The notes: a model not told the origin generated them from the sequence alone. Counted from the first letter of the stretch, positions 34,708 through 44,808 are shown. The stretch is 64,000 nucleotides of DNA from Sulfurimonas gotlandica GD1 (GCF_000242915.1 NZ_AFRZ01000001.1:2542001-2606000); one strand, 5' to 3'. Made by a program: numbers and translations.

Positions 34708-37578
34708 ATGAAGAATCAGATTTTTATACTGCTTATACTCAATATGTTGGCTTCAAGCCTGATTAGTGCAGGTGAGACCACTTTAAAGCTTGATACAAAA
34801 GGTCACACAGGCCTCATAAGAGATATTGTCATAACCAAAGATAAAGACATACTAACTGCCGGAGACGACAAGACTATAAGGATTTGGGACAGAAGTGGTG
34901 TTGAGAAACGAAAGATATTAGGACAGATTGATATCGGAGCAGCTGGTTCTATATATACTATTGCCTTAAGTGAAGATGAGAAATATCTAGCTGTTGGCGG
35001 ATACTTGGGAAAATATACAGGTACTAAGGCTAGGGTAGACGAAGAATCTCACTGGATCAGAATACATGACTACTCAACAGGTAAACTACATAAAGTCTTA
35101 AAATCCCATACAAATATTATTAATGATCTCTCATTTAGCGATGATGGAAAATATATGATCTCAGCATCAGCAGATGACAGTGTAAAAATTTGGAATGTAA
35201 ATGATGATTTTAGTTTAGAAGATACTATAACATTTCATTCAAAAGATGCGTATGGTGGAAGAGTCATAAAAAAGAATGGCAAGTACTATGTTGTAACTGT
35301 AAGTTATGACAATAAAATAGCTCTGTACGATATGCAAAATAGAAAAGTAATAAAAAGTCAAAGTAGTGACTATCAACTAAAAAGTCTAGCCGTCTCAAAT
35401 CCTTTTGGAGATCAAATAGCAACTTGTGGTAAGGGTAAAGAGATACTAATATATGACTCTGATCTGAACTTTGTAAAAAAGATAAAATCAGAGACAATAC
35501 CAGAAGGTTTGGCTTTTAGTAAAGATGAGAAGATGCTAATATCAGGAACCAGTAATTCTCCTAACATTGTAAATATATATAATGTTAATGATAATTACAG
35601 TTTAAAGAGTACTTTTAAAGAGCATAAAAATGTATCTATTGCTGTTGGTTTTTTAGATAATAATACAGCAGTAAGTACAGGCGGCATAAAGAGTGAAGTT
35701 GTAATATGGGATGTAAACACTCTAAAGGTTAATAAAAAAGTTTATGGAGTAGGTGGTAAAATATGGGGAGTTGGCATCAGTGGAGACAACATTGCATGGA
35801 CTCATAAATGGACAAGATCCAATGGACTAAGTGAACTGCAAAAATCAATCAATTTAAAAACATTTAATATCTCAAACGTTAAACAAACATCTTACTTTAG
35901 TAGAATCTCCACTATCAACGGTAACTACACGCTTATGACTTCAGCAGGTGGAGACTATGGAAAAAATGATGCAATACTAAACATACAAAAAGATGGGCAG
36001 ACAAAAGCAAAAATAACAAGAATGTCATACGATGGCTATCATCATAGTTGCTATGGCTGGTATAAAGACTATGTCATCAGTGCTGGCAGTGGCGGGCATA
36101 TAAAAGTATATAGTAAAAGTGGGACTGAAATAGCCTCATTAGTAGGTCATAGCGGAGAAGTCTGGTCTATTGCAGTTGATGGTGACAGACTGGTAAGTGG
36201 CAACGATGATCAGACTATAAAAGTATGGGATCTAAGTCGTCTTAGTAATCTTGATTCATCAAAAGTTATATCTCCAATGCTTAGTATATTTGCAGGGACT
36301 GATGATGAGTGGGTGGTCTGGTCTAAGAGCGGTTACTTTAACTCATCTGTCGGCGGTGATAAATATGTTGGTTATCATATAAATCAAGGACCAAATAATC
36401 AAGCTAGATACGTTGGAAGTGACAAGTACTTCGATACACTTTTTAGACCAGATATTATCGCATCTATCTGGCAGACAGGTAGTGAAGAAAAAGCCATAGC
36501 CTTTGCAAGTAGAACAAAAAAGGTAAAGAGTGTTAATGTAGCCAAATCTCTTCCTCCTGTTGTAAACTTGCTTAGCAGTTCAAATATTAAGACTTCGAAA
36601 AATTCAATAGAAGTGAAGTTTAGTGTTAGTTCTAAAGAAGATATAAAAGAGATAATTATTATTCATAACGGTGAGCGAATAAACGCTAGGGGACTTAAAA
36701 AGAAAGATAATAAAGATTTTAAAAGTGTAATAATAGAGCTAGATTCAGGTGAAAATATAGTGAGTATAAAAGCCACAAATAAGTTTGCCATGAGTGATGA
36801 AGTGCTTGTTTATGCTACAAAAACAACACAAGCTAAAAGCATATATAAACCAACCCTTTATATGCTCAGCATTGGAGTAAGTAAGTATAAAAATTCTGAG
36901 TATAACTTGGGTGTTGCAGATAAAGATGCTGAGTCTATGGTTAAAATATTTAAAGCTCAAAAGGGCAAAATATATAAAGATGTAGTAGCAAAGATCCTTG
37001 TTAACTCAGATGCAAGCAGTGATAACATACTTGATGGATTAGACTGGATAGATAAAGAGGCTACTAGCAAAGATGTTGTAATAGTTTTTATCGCAGGACA
37101 TGGAGTAAATGACGATAAAGGAACTTACTACTTCTTAAGCCATGATGCAAATCTAGAGAGCCTTAGGCGCTCAGCAGTAAAATGGACAGAGATACAAGAT
37201 ACTATGAGTAATCTACCATCAAAAGTAATACTCATTGCAGATACCTGCCACAGTGGAAATATCACAGGCACAAGACGTGACATAACAAGCGCTATCAAAA
37301 GCATAGTGAACTCTGGTAGCGGTAGTGTTATTATGACAGCGACTACTGGTAGTGGTTATTCTTATGAGAAAACAGAATGGGGACATGGAGCTTTTACTAA
37401 GAGTTTTATAGATGGACTTGGTGACATGAAAGCGGACTATGACAGTGATGGAACTGTAACGATAAAAGAGATTGATTTGTATGTAACTTCTAGAGTTAAA
37501 GAACTAACTAAAGGCAAGCAAAAACCTACAACAATTATACCTTCTTCGGTACCTGATTTTGCTATTGGAGTCAGGTAG
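34708..37578 (+). CDS. Exported WD40-caspase (peptidase C14) protein
   Basis: This 956-residue protein has a signal peptide (MKNQIFILLILNMLASSLIS) and WD40-type repeats over about residues 27-520 (for example IWDRSG, WNVNDD, VWDLSR). A linker and a beta-rich region (about 610-700) follow, then a C-terminal caspase-like domain. The catalytic dyad is H798 (IAGHGVND) and C847 (IADTCHSG). Such orthocaspases with beta-propellers occur in many bacteria and cleave after basic residues; most lack a known role. The signal peptide predicts a periplasmic or secreted protease, which is unusual for a death-type caspase. Nine bases separate it from ruvA. Confidence 0.9.
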   Translation: MKNQIFILLILNMLASSLISAGETTLKLDTKGHTGLIRDIVITKDKDILTAGDDKTIRIWDRSGVEKRKILGQIDIGAAGSIYTIALSEDEKYLAVGGYLGKYTGTKARVDEESHWIRIHDYSTGKLHKVLKSHTNIINDLSFSDDGKYMISASADDSVKIWNVNDDFSLEDTITFHSKDAYGGRVIKKNGKYYVVTVSYDNKIALYDMQNRKVIKSQSSDYQLKSLAVSNPFGDQIATCGKGKEILIYDSDLNFVKKIKSETIPEGLAFSKDEKMLISGTSNSPNIVNIYNVNDNYSLKSTFKEHKNVSIAVGFLDNNTAVSTGGIKSEVVIWDVNTLKVNKKVYGVGGKIWGVGISGDNIAWTHKWTRSNGLSELQKSINLKTFNISNVKQTSYFSRISTINGNYTLMTSAGGDYGKNDAILNIQKDGQTKAKITRMSYDGYHHSCYGWYKDYVISAGSGGHIKVYSKSGTEIASLVGHSGEVWSIAVDGDRLVSGNDDQTIKVWDLSRLSNLDSSKVISPMLSIFAGTDDEWVVWSKSGYFNSSVGGDKYVGYHINQGPNNQARYVGSDKYFDTLFRPDIIASIWQTGSEEKAIAFASRTKKVKSVNVAKSLPPVVNLLSSSNIKTSKNSIEVKFSVSSKEDIKEIIIIHNGERINARGLKKKDNKDFKSVIIELDSGENIVSIKATNKFAMSDEVLVYATKTTQAKSIYKPTLYMLSIGVSKYKNSEYNLGVADKDAESMVKIFKAQKGKIYKDVVAKILVNSDASSDNILDGLDWIDKEATSKDVVIVFIAGHGVNDDKGTYYFLSHDANLESLRRSAVKWTEIQDTMSNLPSKVILIADTCHSGNITGTRRDITSAIKSIVNSGSGSVIMTATTGSGYSYEKTEWGHGAFTKSFIDGLGDMKADYDSDGTVTIKEIDLYVTSRVKELTKGKQKPTTIIPSSVPDFAIGVR

Positions 37579-37646
37579 TTTAGATTCTAAGTAGCTAAAG
37601 GTAAAAATGCTATAATGGCGAGTTTTAATTTAAGGAGAAATATTTT

Positions 37647-37988
37647 ATGAAACTGTACGGCATACCAACTTGTGGTAGTGTAAGAAATGCAAGAAAATTT
37701 TTTAAAGATAATGATATTGATTTAGAATTTGTTGATTTTAAAAAAACTTCTGTTGATTGTGAGAAAGTTGATGAGTGGTTAGAGCAGATGGATATGGATG
37801 TTCTTTTTAACAACCGCGGAACTAAGTACAAAACTTTGATGTTAAAAGAGTTGAACCTTGATGATAGTGGTAAAAGAGAGTGGCTTTGTAAAGAAAATAT
37901 GCTTTTTAAAAGACCGATCATAGAGTTTAATGGCAAAGTAGTAGTTGGCTGGGATGAAGAAAAATACAAAGAAATATTTATAAAGTAA
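37647..37988 (+). CDS. ArsC/Spx/YffB family thioredoxin-fold protein
   Basis: This 113-residue protein of the arsenate reductase-like superfamily begins MKLYGIPTCGSVRNARKFF, with a single N-terminal cysteine in PTCGSVRNA. The C-terminal part (KRPIIEFNGKVVVGWDEEKY) is typical of the YffB/Spx-like group. True ArsC function needs glutaredoxin and additional residues; this protein is more likely a YffB-type reductase of unknown substrate. It has an AAGGAG site and a TATAAT-like element 30 bp upstream. It is first in the ddl-murF gene run. Confidence 0.85.
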   Translation: MKLYGIPTCGSVRNARKFFKDNDIDLEFVDFKKTSVDCEKVDEWLEQMDMDVLFNNRGTKYKTLMLKELNLDDSGKREWLCKENMLFKRPIIEFNGKVVVGWDEEKYKEIFIK

Positions 37989-37998
37989 GGGACAATAT

Positions 37999-39036
37999 TT
38001 GAAATTAACAATTTTATTTGGTGGTGCAAGTTTTGAACATGAGATAAGTATCGTAAGTGCTATAACTCTCAAGGGAAAATTATCTGGGTTTGATCTGAGT
38101 TTTGTCTTCTGTGATCAAGATCATAAGTTTTATCTGATAGAAGCTTCAAAGATGAAAGCTACTACTTTTAGTAGAGGTGAACATAAAAAGATGCCACAAC
38201 TTAGCATCACAAACGGTTCATTTTCTCAAAAGACTATGTTTAGTTCAGTTGAACATACTGGGACAGTTTTAAATCTTATTCATGGAGCTGATGGAGAAGA
38301 TGGAACTATAGCATCTCTGCTAGACTTTTTTTCTATAAAATACATAGGTCCAAGAACAGATGCTAGTGTATTCTCGTATGACAAAAGATACACAAAGTGG
38401 CTTTGCGTGGCAAAAAATATAAAAAGTGTAGAGTATGAAGTTCTCTCTTCAAAAGAGCATACAAACATAAATATTCCATATCCAATCATCATAAAACCTG
38501 CACGTCTTGGAAGCTCTATCGGGGTTAGTATCGTAAGAAATGAAAGCGAACTTGATTATGCTCTTGATGTTGCTTTTGAGTTTGACAAAACTGTTATAGT
38601 AGAGCCATTTATAGAAGGTGTAAAAGAGTATAACTTAGCTGGTTTCATGGCGAAGGGTGAGGTATATTTTTCTATAGTTGAAGAGCCTCAAAAAGAAGAG
38701 TTTTTAGATTTTGAGAAAAAATATATGGACTTTTCACGTTCTGAGAAAGTTTTAAAAGCAGGTATTAGTCCTGAATTAGAAGTTAAGTTAAAACGTGCTT
38801 TTGAGAAGGTCTATAAAAATCTTTTTGAAGGTGCGCTTATCAGATGTGATTTCTTTGTAGTTGACGGAAAAGTTCTTCTGAACGAAATAAATCCAATCCC
38901 AGGTTCTATGGCGAACTACCTTTTTGATGATTTTAAAAGTTCAATAGAACTACTTAGTAATTCACTTCCAAGTAATAAAAGAGTAAAAGTAAACTATGAA
39001 TATATTCACTCTATTAGTCAGGCGAAAGGTAAATAA
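37999..39036 (+). CDS. ddl: D-alanine--D-alanine ligase
   Basis: This 345-residue ATP-grasp enzyme joins two D-Ala residues for peptidoglycan. Motifs include LFGGASFEHEISIVSA at the start, HGADGEDGTIASLLD near residue 95, KPARLGSSIGV near 165 and LLNEINPIPGSMANY near 295. It starts at TTG with an AAGGGA site 8 bases upstream. Its stop overlaps the hydrolase start (TAATG), and the downstream murF consumes its product, so the operon is functional in one pathway. Confidence 0.96.
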   Translation: MKLTILFGGASFEHEISIVSAITLKGKLSGFDLSFVFCDQDHKFYLIEASKMKATTFSRGEHKKMPQLSITNGSFSQKTMFSSVEHTGTVLNLIHGADGEDGTIASLLDFFSIKYIGPRTDASVFSYDKRYTKWLCVAKNIKSVEYEVLSSKEHTNINIPYPIIIKPARLGSSIGVSIVRNESELDYALDVAFEFDKTVIVEPFIEGVKEYNLAGFMAKGEVYFSIVEEPQKEEFLDFEKKYMDFSRSEKVLKAGISPELEVKLKRAFEKVYKNLFEGALIRCDFFVVDGKVLLNEINPIPGSMANYLFDDFKSSIELLSNSLPSNKRVKVNYEYIHSISQAKGK

Positions 39037-39773
39037 TGGCTATAAAATCTATACAGTACAATCAGCACACTTTAGATGTAAGTTATGAAATACTTAATCC
39101 TGAGGCTCCAGTAGATTTAATCATTTTACATGGCTGGGGAAGTAACAAAAATTTGATGAAAAAGTCATTTTCTTCTTATATGGATACTTTTCGCCATATA
39201 TATATAGACTTGCCAGGTTTTGGAGGAAGCACATGCAATGTAGCTCTTGAGACTAAGGACTATGCAAGAATAGTTGAACTACTAATGATTCATATAAATG
39301 CATCTAAAGATATTATACTTGGTCATTCATTTGGTGGTAAAGTGGCTGTTTTACTAGAGCCTAAGGTCCTTGTTTTAGTTGCTAGTGCAGGTATTTATGT
39401 ACCAAAATCTTTTAAAGTAAAAGCTAAGATATATATATTTAAAATGTTTAAAATATTTGGACTTGCAAAACTCCGCTCTATGTTTGTAGCAGACGACGCA
39501 AAATATCTAAGTGAACCAATGTATCAGACATTTAAAAATGTCGTAGATGAAGATTTCTCTGATGATTTTGCAGCTTACAATGGTAAAGCACTTTTATGTT
39601 GGGGAGTGGGAGATACTGCAACACCGCTAAGTTCTGCCCAGAAAATTGATGCTCTTATAAATGATTCCACTCTTAAAGTTTATGATGGAGACCACTATTT
39701 CTTCATGACACATGCTGAGCAGGTATCTAAAGAGATTCAAGCTACATTTCTAAAAACTCTGGAACATGTATAA
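39036..39773 (+). CDS. Alpha/beta hydrolase
   Basis: This 245-residue serine hydrolase of the alpha/beta fold has the oxyanion HGWGSNKN near residue 28, the nucleophile elbow GHSFGG near 95, and the C-terminal His in DGDHYFFM near 223. It is embedded between ddl and murF with one-base overlaps at both ends. That conserved-looking position suggests a role in cell-wall precursor metabolism, but the substrate is unknown. Confidence 0.88.
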   Translation: MAIKSIQYNQHTLDVSYEILNPEAPVDLIILHGWGSNKNLMKKSFSSYMDTFRHIYIDLPGFGGSTCNVALETKDYARIVELLMIHINASKDIILGHSFGGKVAVLLEPKVLVLVASAGIYVPKSFKVKAKIYIFKMFKIFGLAKLRSMFVADDAKYLSEPMYQTFKNVVDEDFSDDFAAYNGKALLCWGVGDTATPLSSAQKIDALINDSTLKVYDGDHYFFMTHAEQVSKEIQATFLKTLEHV

Positions 39774-41218
39774 TGTTAGATATTGAGATTTTAACTGCTT
39801 TTGTAACAAATGTTTTGTTTGTAACGGTACTTGGATGGTATCTTATTACAAATCTTCAATGGTATGATTATAAACTCTCTCGTGTTATTTTAAAACATCA
39901 TAAGCCACATTGGCATCTGCTGTACTTTTTTATCCCGTTTATGGCTTATTACACAACTGGACAATACTTTAGTATTTTCTTTTATTTCGCTGTTGCTCCT
40001 GCTATTTTTGTTTGGCACAAAAAGCTGGATAAGAAACTTGTTCTTACTTGGAGAGTTAAAAGATTTCTAATCCTTCTAGTCTCTTTGGTTCTTTTTCAAG
40101 ATGTACTTTGTACACTAAAAGAAGCTTGTGGAACTTATGGTGTGTTTATGCCTCTGGCTATGGCTTACATCGGTAGCTTTATGATAGAAAAGTTTCTATT
40201 TATGGCATTTAAAAAAGAAGCAAAAAAGAAGCTAAGCTCAATCAAAGATATGCAAATAGTTGCTATTACCGGAAGTTATGGGAAAACAAGTATAAAAAAC
40301 TTTGTAACTGAAATATTAAGCACTAAGTATAGAGTTTATTCAACTCCGAGAAGCGTAAATACTATCGGTGGAATCATGCGCGATATAAATGAGTCATTGC
40401 CAAGTGATACTGAGATATATATCTGTGAGGCAGGTGCTAGGGAGAGTGGTGACATTTATGAGATCACTACCTTTTTAGAGCCTCAAATTGTAGTTGTCGG
40501 AAAAGTTGGAGAGGCTCACTTAGAGTACTTTAAATCTTTAAAAAACATCATAGCAACTAAGCTTGAGATTATGCAGTCACCAAGACTTATGAAAGCTTTT
40601 ATACACTCTTCTGTGACTGATGAACCACATGATAAAGTTACTTTCTTTGGCGATAATATTCAAAATATGGATGCAACTATTGATGGAACAAACTTTGAGT
40701 TAAAACTGGGTAGTGATATTTTGACACTTCATACAAATATACTGGGCTCTTTTCAAACTATGAATATTGAAGCTGCGGTAAATGTAGCTAAAAGTTTTGG
40801 TATGAGTAACTCAGAGATAACTAAAGCAGTAGCTAAACTGACTCCAGTAGAGCATAGACTTCAAAAAATAGTAGCCGGTGGAAAAATCATCTTAGATGAC
40901 GGATATAACGGAAATATAGATGGAATGCTAGAGGGCATAAGACTATGTTCATTACATGAAGGCAGAAAAGTCATAGTAACTCCTGGACTTGTTGAGAGTA
41001 GTGATGAGCTTAACCTAAAACTTATAGATGCAATAAACGAAGTCTTTGACATAGTAATAGTGACGGGTGCTTTAAACGCAACACTCTTTGAAAAGAACAT
41101 AAAAGTTACAAACAAAACTATACTGCATGATAAGTCAAAAATTCAAGATGTTTTAGCTTCTCAGACAAAAGCAGGAGATATTATTCTCTTTGCAAACGAC
41201 GCACCGAACTTTATATAG
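39773..41218 (+). CDS. murF: MurF-type Mur ligase with N-terminal membrane segments
   Basis: This 481-residue protein has four or so N-terminal hydrophobic segments (residues 10-150) and then a Mur ligase central domain with the ATP loop ITGSYGKTSIKNFV and the C-terminal domain (DDGYNGNIDGML). Its neighbour ddl makes D-Ala-D-Ala, which MurF adds to UDP-MurNAc-tripeptide. The N-terminal extension differs from E. coli MurF but occurs in Campylobacterota homologues. The assignment follows from motif and context. Confidence 0.88.
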   Translation: MLDIEILTAFVTNVLFVTVLGWYLITNLQWYDYKLSRVILKHHKPHWHLLYFFIPFMAYYTTGQYFSIFFYFAVAPAIFVWHKKLDKKLVLTWRVKRFLILLVSLVLFQDVLCTLKEACGTYGVFMPLAMAYIGSFMIEKFLFMAFKKEAKKKLSSIKDMQIVAITGSYGKTSIKNFVTEILSTKYRVYSTPRSVNTIGGIMRDINESLPSDTEIYICEAGARESGDIYEITTFLEPQIVVVGKVGEAHLEYFKSLKNIIATKLEIMQSPRLMKAFIHSSVTDEPHDKVTFFGDNIQNMDATIDGTNFELKLGSDILTLHTNILGSFQTMNIEAAVNVAKSFGMSNSEITKAVAKLTPVEHRLQKIVAGGKIILDDGYNGNIDGMLEGIRLCSLHEGRKVIVTPGLVESSDELNLKLIDAINEVFDIVIVTGALNATLFEKNIKVTNKTILHDKSKIQDVLASQTKAGDIILFANDAPNFI

Positions 41219-41220
41219 AT

Positions 41221-41700
41221 ATGATAGATAATGGCATAAAGTATTTAGGGTATTTTACAGCTCTTATCTTAGCTCTGCTGGTCTTGTTAGTTGTTTATGA
41301 CGCAACTGCAAGATATCTCTTCTCAACAGGCTCTATTGCTCTTCAAGAGCTAGAGTGGCATCTCTTTGATGTGATTATCCTCTTTGGTATCGCTTACACT
41401 CTAAAAGAGAATGCTCATGTAAGAGTAGATATATTTTATGCAACTTATAGTGAGAAAACAAAGGTAATAGTCAACATAATCTCTTCACTATTTTTTATAC
41501 TTCCTTTTTCATTTCTTATTATCTACATAGGCATCGATTTTGTGGCTCTTAGTTTTTCTCAAAACGAAGCTTCTTCAAATCCTGGTGGCTTAGAATACAG
41601 GTTCTTGGTTAAAGCTCTTTTGCCACTATCCTTTGCTTTTTTAGCGCTTGTAGCTTTTAAAGATCTCAAATCAAACTACATTAAATGGAAGTCGCTGTGA
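41221..41700 (+). CDS. dctQ: TRAP transporter small membrane subunit DctQ
   Basis: This 159-residue protein has four membrane helices and the DctQ pattern (YDATARYLFSTGSIALQELEWHLFDVI, with E and W conserved). TRAP carriers import organic acids or other solutes with a sodium gradient and an SBP. It overlaps dctM by 16 bases and starts 2 bases after the murF stop. No DctP binding protein is nearby. Confidence 0.9.
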   Translation: MIDNGIKYLGYFTALILALLVLLVVYDATARYLFSTGSIALQELEWHLFDVIILFGIAYTLKENAHVRVDIFYATYSEKTKVIVNIISSLFFILPFSFLIIYIGIDFVALSFSQNEASSNPGGLEYRFLVKALLPLSFAFLALVAFKDLKSNYIKWKSL

Positions 41701-42980
41701 TAGCTCTGTTTATGTTTATAGTAGTTTTAGCACTGCTTCTTGTAGGAATACCGGTAGCTTTCGTTTTTGGAAGTGTAGCTATCGCTTTTGCATTTCTAAT
41801 TCCGGGACTTGGATTTGAAGTTTTTGATATCCTGCCCTTTAGAATCTACGGAATCATGTCCAATACAACTCTTATGGCAGTTCCTCTTTTTATAACAATG
41901 GGTCTAGTTTTAGAGAAATCAAAAATGGCTGAGAGACTTCTAGTATCTATGAGTGCAATGTTTCGTGATGTTCGTGGAGGACTTGCTGTAAGCGTAGTCC
42001 TAGTTGGAGCAATGCTTGCAGCATCTACAGGTATAGTATCAGCATCTGTTGTTATGATGAGTGTTATAGCGCTTCCTCTGATGTTAAAAGCAGGGTACGA
42101 CAAAGGTCTTGCATCTGGTACTGTAGCAGCATCTGGAACTCTAGGACAGATTATACCCCCATCTATCATACTTATCATTCTTGGTGATGTTATGAGTGTA
42201 AGTGTCGGTGAGCTTTTTATGGGTGCTGTTTTGCCTGGGCTTGTTCTTGTAGGTCTCTATATAGCTTACATACTTATCCGTTCTTACTTCTCTCCTGAGA
42301 TTGCACCAATCCCAAAGAATATAAAAGAAGTCTCAACAAAAGAGATAATTATCTCAATAGTTCCTCCTCTACTTTTGATGGTTTCTGTTTTAGGAAGTAT
42401 ATTTGCGGGTATAGCATCTCCTACCGAATCAGCTGCTTTTGGTGTAGTGGGCGCTCTTGTTCTTAGTTACATAAATAAATCACTTAATATGGAGATGCTA
42501 AAGTACGCATCTTTAGAGAGTGTAAAACTAAGCGGTATGATATTTATGATTCTAATCGGAGCTACAGCCTTTTCTCTAGTATTTAATGAGCTTGGCGGTA
42601 CAGACCTTATAGTAGATTTTTTTCATGAAGACATAGGTGATGTATGGGTTTTTATAGCTATTGCAATGATAAGCATCTTTATACTGGGCTTTTTTATAGA
42701 CTTCATAGAAATATCGTTTATCATAGTACCGATACTTGTTCCTGTTATGGAAGGTTTTGGCATCGACCCTGTCTGGTTTGCAGTTCTTATAGCACTAAAT
42801 CTTCAAGCCTCATTTTTAACACCGCCTTTTGGACTCTCTCTCTTTTTTCTAAAAGGTGCAGCAGGTGATACAATAAAGACCATGGAAATATACAAGGGAA
42901 TCATCCCTTTTATACTTTTACAACTTTTAGGGTTAGGTTTAGTTATACTTTTCCCAGATTTAGTTTTTGCATTTCTTTAA
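41685..42980 (+). CDS. dctM: TRAP transporter large membrane subunit DctM
   Basis: This 431-residue protein has about 12 helices and DctM signatures (GTLGQIIPPSIILIILGD near residue 150, NLQASFLTPPFGLSLFF near 380). It is the transport channel of the TRAP system with DctQ. The ATG at 41685 overlaps dctQ; a GTG at 41696 that overlaps the dctQ TGA is an alternative start. The substrate cannot be told without DctP. Confidence 0.92.
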   Translation: MEVAVIALFMFIVVLALLLVGIPVAFVFGSVAIAFAFLIPGLGFEVFDILPFRIYGIMSNTTLMAVPLFITMGLVLEKSKMAERLLVSMSAMFRDVRGGLAVSVVLVGAMLAASTGIVSASVVMMSVIALPLMLKAGYDKGLASGTVAASGTLGQIIPPSIILIILGDVMSVSVGELFMGAVLPGLVLVGLYIAYILIRSYFSPEIAPIPKNIKEVSTKEIIISIVPPLLLMVSVLGSIFAGIASPTESAAFGVVGALVLSYINKSLNMEMLKYASLESVKLSGMIFMILIGATAFSLVFNELGGTDLIVDFFHEDIGDVWVFIAIAMISIFILGFFIDFIEISFIIVPILVPVMEGFGIDPVWFAVLIALNLQASFLTPPFGLSLFFLKGAAGDTIKTMEIYKGIIPFILLQLLGLGLVILFPDLVFAFL

Positions 42981-43024
42981 TTAGTCCCGTAAAGGAAATT
43001 ACTTTTCAAAAAAGGAGAAATAGT

Positions 43025-43525
43025 ATGCAGGATATTTTATACGCACCATGGCGAGATGAATACATAACTGGAAAAAGAATTGATGGTTGCGTCTTTTGTC
43101 ATATCAGATCTCATGCAGATGACGACAATGATTTACACGTTCTTTACAGAGATGAACACTGCTTTATAGTTATGAATGTTTATCCATATACCCCAGGTCA
43201 TTTTATGATTATTCCTCACATGCATACTGATAAACTTGAAGATCTTCCTGCTGAGACTTGGCTACATATGAGTGCTTTAGCTCAAAAAGGTGTGAGGCTT
43301 TTAAAAGAGGGTCTAAAGTCTCAGGGCGTAAATATAGGTATGAATCTTGGAAAAGCTGGTGGAGCAGGAATAGCTGAACATGTTCATATGCATCTAGTTC
43401 CTAGGTGGGAGAGAGATACTAACTTTATCACTTCTGTTGCTCAGACAAGGGTCTACTCAACTGACTTTGACAAGATATATCAAAAGATTAAAAGTCTCAT
43501 TCCAAAATATATAGATGCTAACTAA
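43025..43525 (+). CDS. HIT family hydrolase (possible Ap4A phosphorylase-like)
   Basis: This 166-residue histidine-triad nucleotide-binding protein has EHVHMHLVPRW near residue 118 and an N-terminal zinc-type pair (CVFCHIRSH). Proteins of this size in the HIT/APA2 group hydrolyse or phosphorolyse dinucleoside polyphosphates. An AAGGAG site lies upstream. Its 3' end overlaps the M23 peptidase gene by 11 bases. Confidence 0.9.
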   Translation: MQDILYAPWRDEYITGKRIDGCVFCHIRSHADDDNDLHVLYRDEHCFIVMNVYPYTPGHFMIIPHMHTDKLEDLPAETWLHMSALAQKGVRLLKEGLKSQGVNIGMNLGKAGGAGIAEHVHMHLVPRWERDTNFITSVAQTRVYSTDFDKIYQKIKSLIPKYIDAN

Positions 43526-44807
43526 GTTTGTATACCTTTTATTAATCTTACAACTCTCCCTAAGTGCTACGGAGTATCCAAAAAGCTTTGCAAAGATGGG
43601 AACTCCACTTTTTAAATCAACTCAGACAATAAATAAGTTATCAAATATAGAATTTTCAAAAGAGTATCTGAAATCTGTAAACAAGGCTATAGAAAGTGGA
43701 TTCGCAGTAGATAAATCAAACAATGATAAAGATAAAAAGAAATATCTCTTTGAGTTAAGAGAACTACAAAAACAATACAACAAATTTTTACATCAACTAC
43801 ACAAAAACATAGAAGCTTCTATAAAAGACAAAGATTACGATACATTTTATGAACTTATATCTTATGAGTTAGATGGACTTTTAAATAGTAGGGCTTTACT
43901 AAAGAGATCTATAGAATTTTATAAAGCTAACAAAAATAAAAAAAGAAGTGAGTACTTAGACAAAAAGATAAACTATAAAAAGATGATAAAAGCATCAAGC
44001 AGTGTCGTTTATACAAAAGTAACTAAAGCTACTTATAACCCATCTAATAAGGGTGTGAAAAATAGAAGTGTTGATCTCTTTGTTAAAAAATCATCAAAAT
44101 ATATAGCTGTTTTTGCACGTAACAAAAATCCATACAGTATTACAATAAATGTAAAAGGAGAGTATAAAAATTTAGGTTATGCTGATGTAGCTCATACTTT
44201 TTCACTAAAACCTGACTCTACAAAAGAGTATATAAAACTATATAAAAGAAATGGTTCCTACACATATAGTTTTAGTTATAGCTGGATTAAAGGCTCAATG
44301 GATGCCAAACATGATGACAGTTACCAGTATAGACTTCCATTCGCTAGAGGTACATCAAAAGTAGTCTCACAAGGTTACAATGGAAGTAGTACACATAAAG
44401 GTGCAAGTAGTTATGCAGTAGATTTTATTATGGACATCGGTACAAAAATATATGCTGCAAGAGGTGGTGTTGTAGTCGATGTAAAAGAGGATTCAAATAA
44501 AGTAGGTTACAGTGAATCTTTTGCAAAACATGGAAACTTTGTAACTATAGAGCATGACGATGCAACATTTGCTACATACTATCATCTGAAAAAATTTGGT
44601 GCATATGTAAAGGTCGGAGAGAGTGTAAATAGAGGAGATCTTATAGGTTATTCAGGAAACACAGGCTACTCAAGTGGACCTCACTTACACTTTCAAGTAT
44701 ACAAAACAACAGATGCTAGAAGCACAGAGTCTATTCCTGTTAAGTTTTTAACAGATGATGGTGTTATTATAAAACCTAAGAATGGAAGTCTGTATACAGC
44801 TAAGTAG
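43515..44807 (+). CDS. M23 family metallopeptidase, exported
   Basis: This 430-residue protein has a signal peptide (residues 1-17), a charged helical region (about 25-160), a beta-rich middle, and a C-terminal peptidase M23/LytM domain (about 275-405). Zinc ligands are visible in THKGASSYAVDF (H and D) and GPHLHFQVY (HxH). Such enzymes cut peptidoglycan crosslinks or act as factors for other hydrolases. All zinc ligands seem present, so activity is likely. Confidence 0.92.
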   Translation: MLTKFVYLLLILQLSLSATEYPKSFAKMGTPLFKSTQTINKLSNIEFSKEYLKSVNKAIESGFAVDKSNNDKDKKKYLFELRELQKQYNKFLHQLHKNIEASIKDKDYDTFYELISYELDGLLNSRALLKRSIEFYKANKNKKRSEYLDKKINYKKMIKASSSVVYTKVTKATYNPSNKGVKNRSVDLFVKKSSKYIAVFARNKNPYSITINVKGEYKNLGYADVAHTFSLKPDSTKEYIKLYKRNGSYTYSFSYSWIKGSMDAKHDDSYQYRLPFARGTSKVVSQGYNGSSTHKGASSYAVDFIMDIGTKIYAARGGVVVDVKEDSNKVGYSESFAKHGNFVTIEHDDATFATYYHLKKFGAYVKVGESVNRGDLIGYSGNTGYSSGPHLHFQVYKTTDARSTESIPVKFLTDDGVIIKPKNGSLYTAK

Positions 44808-44808
44808 A

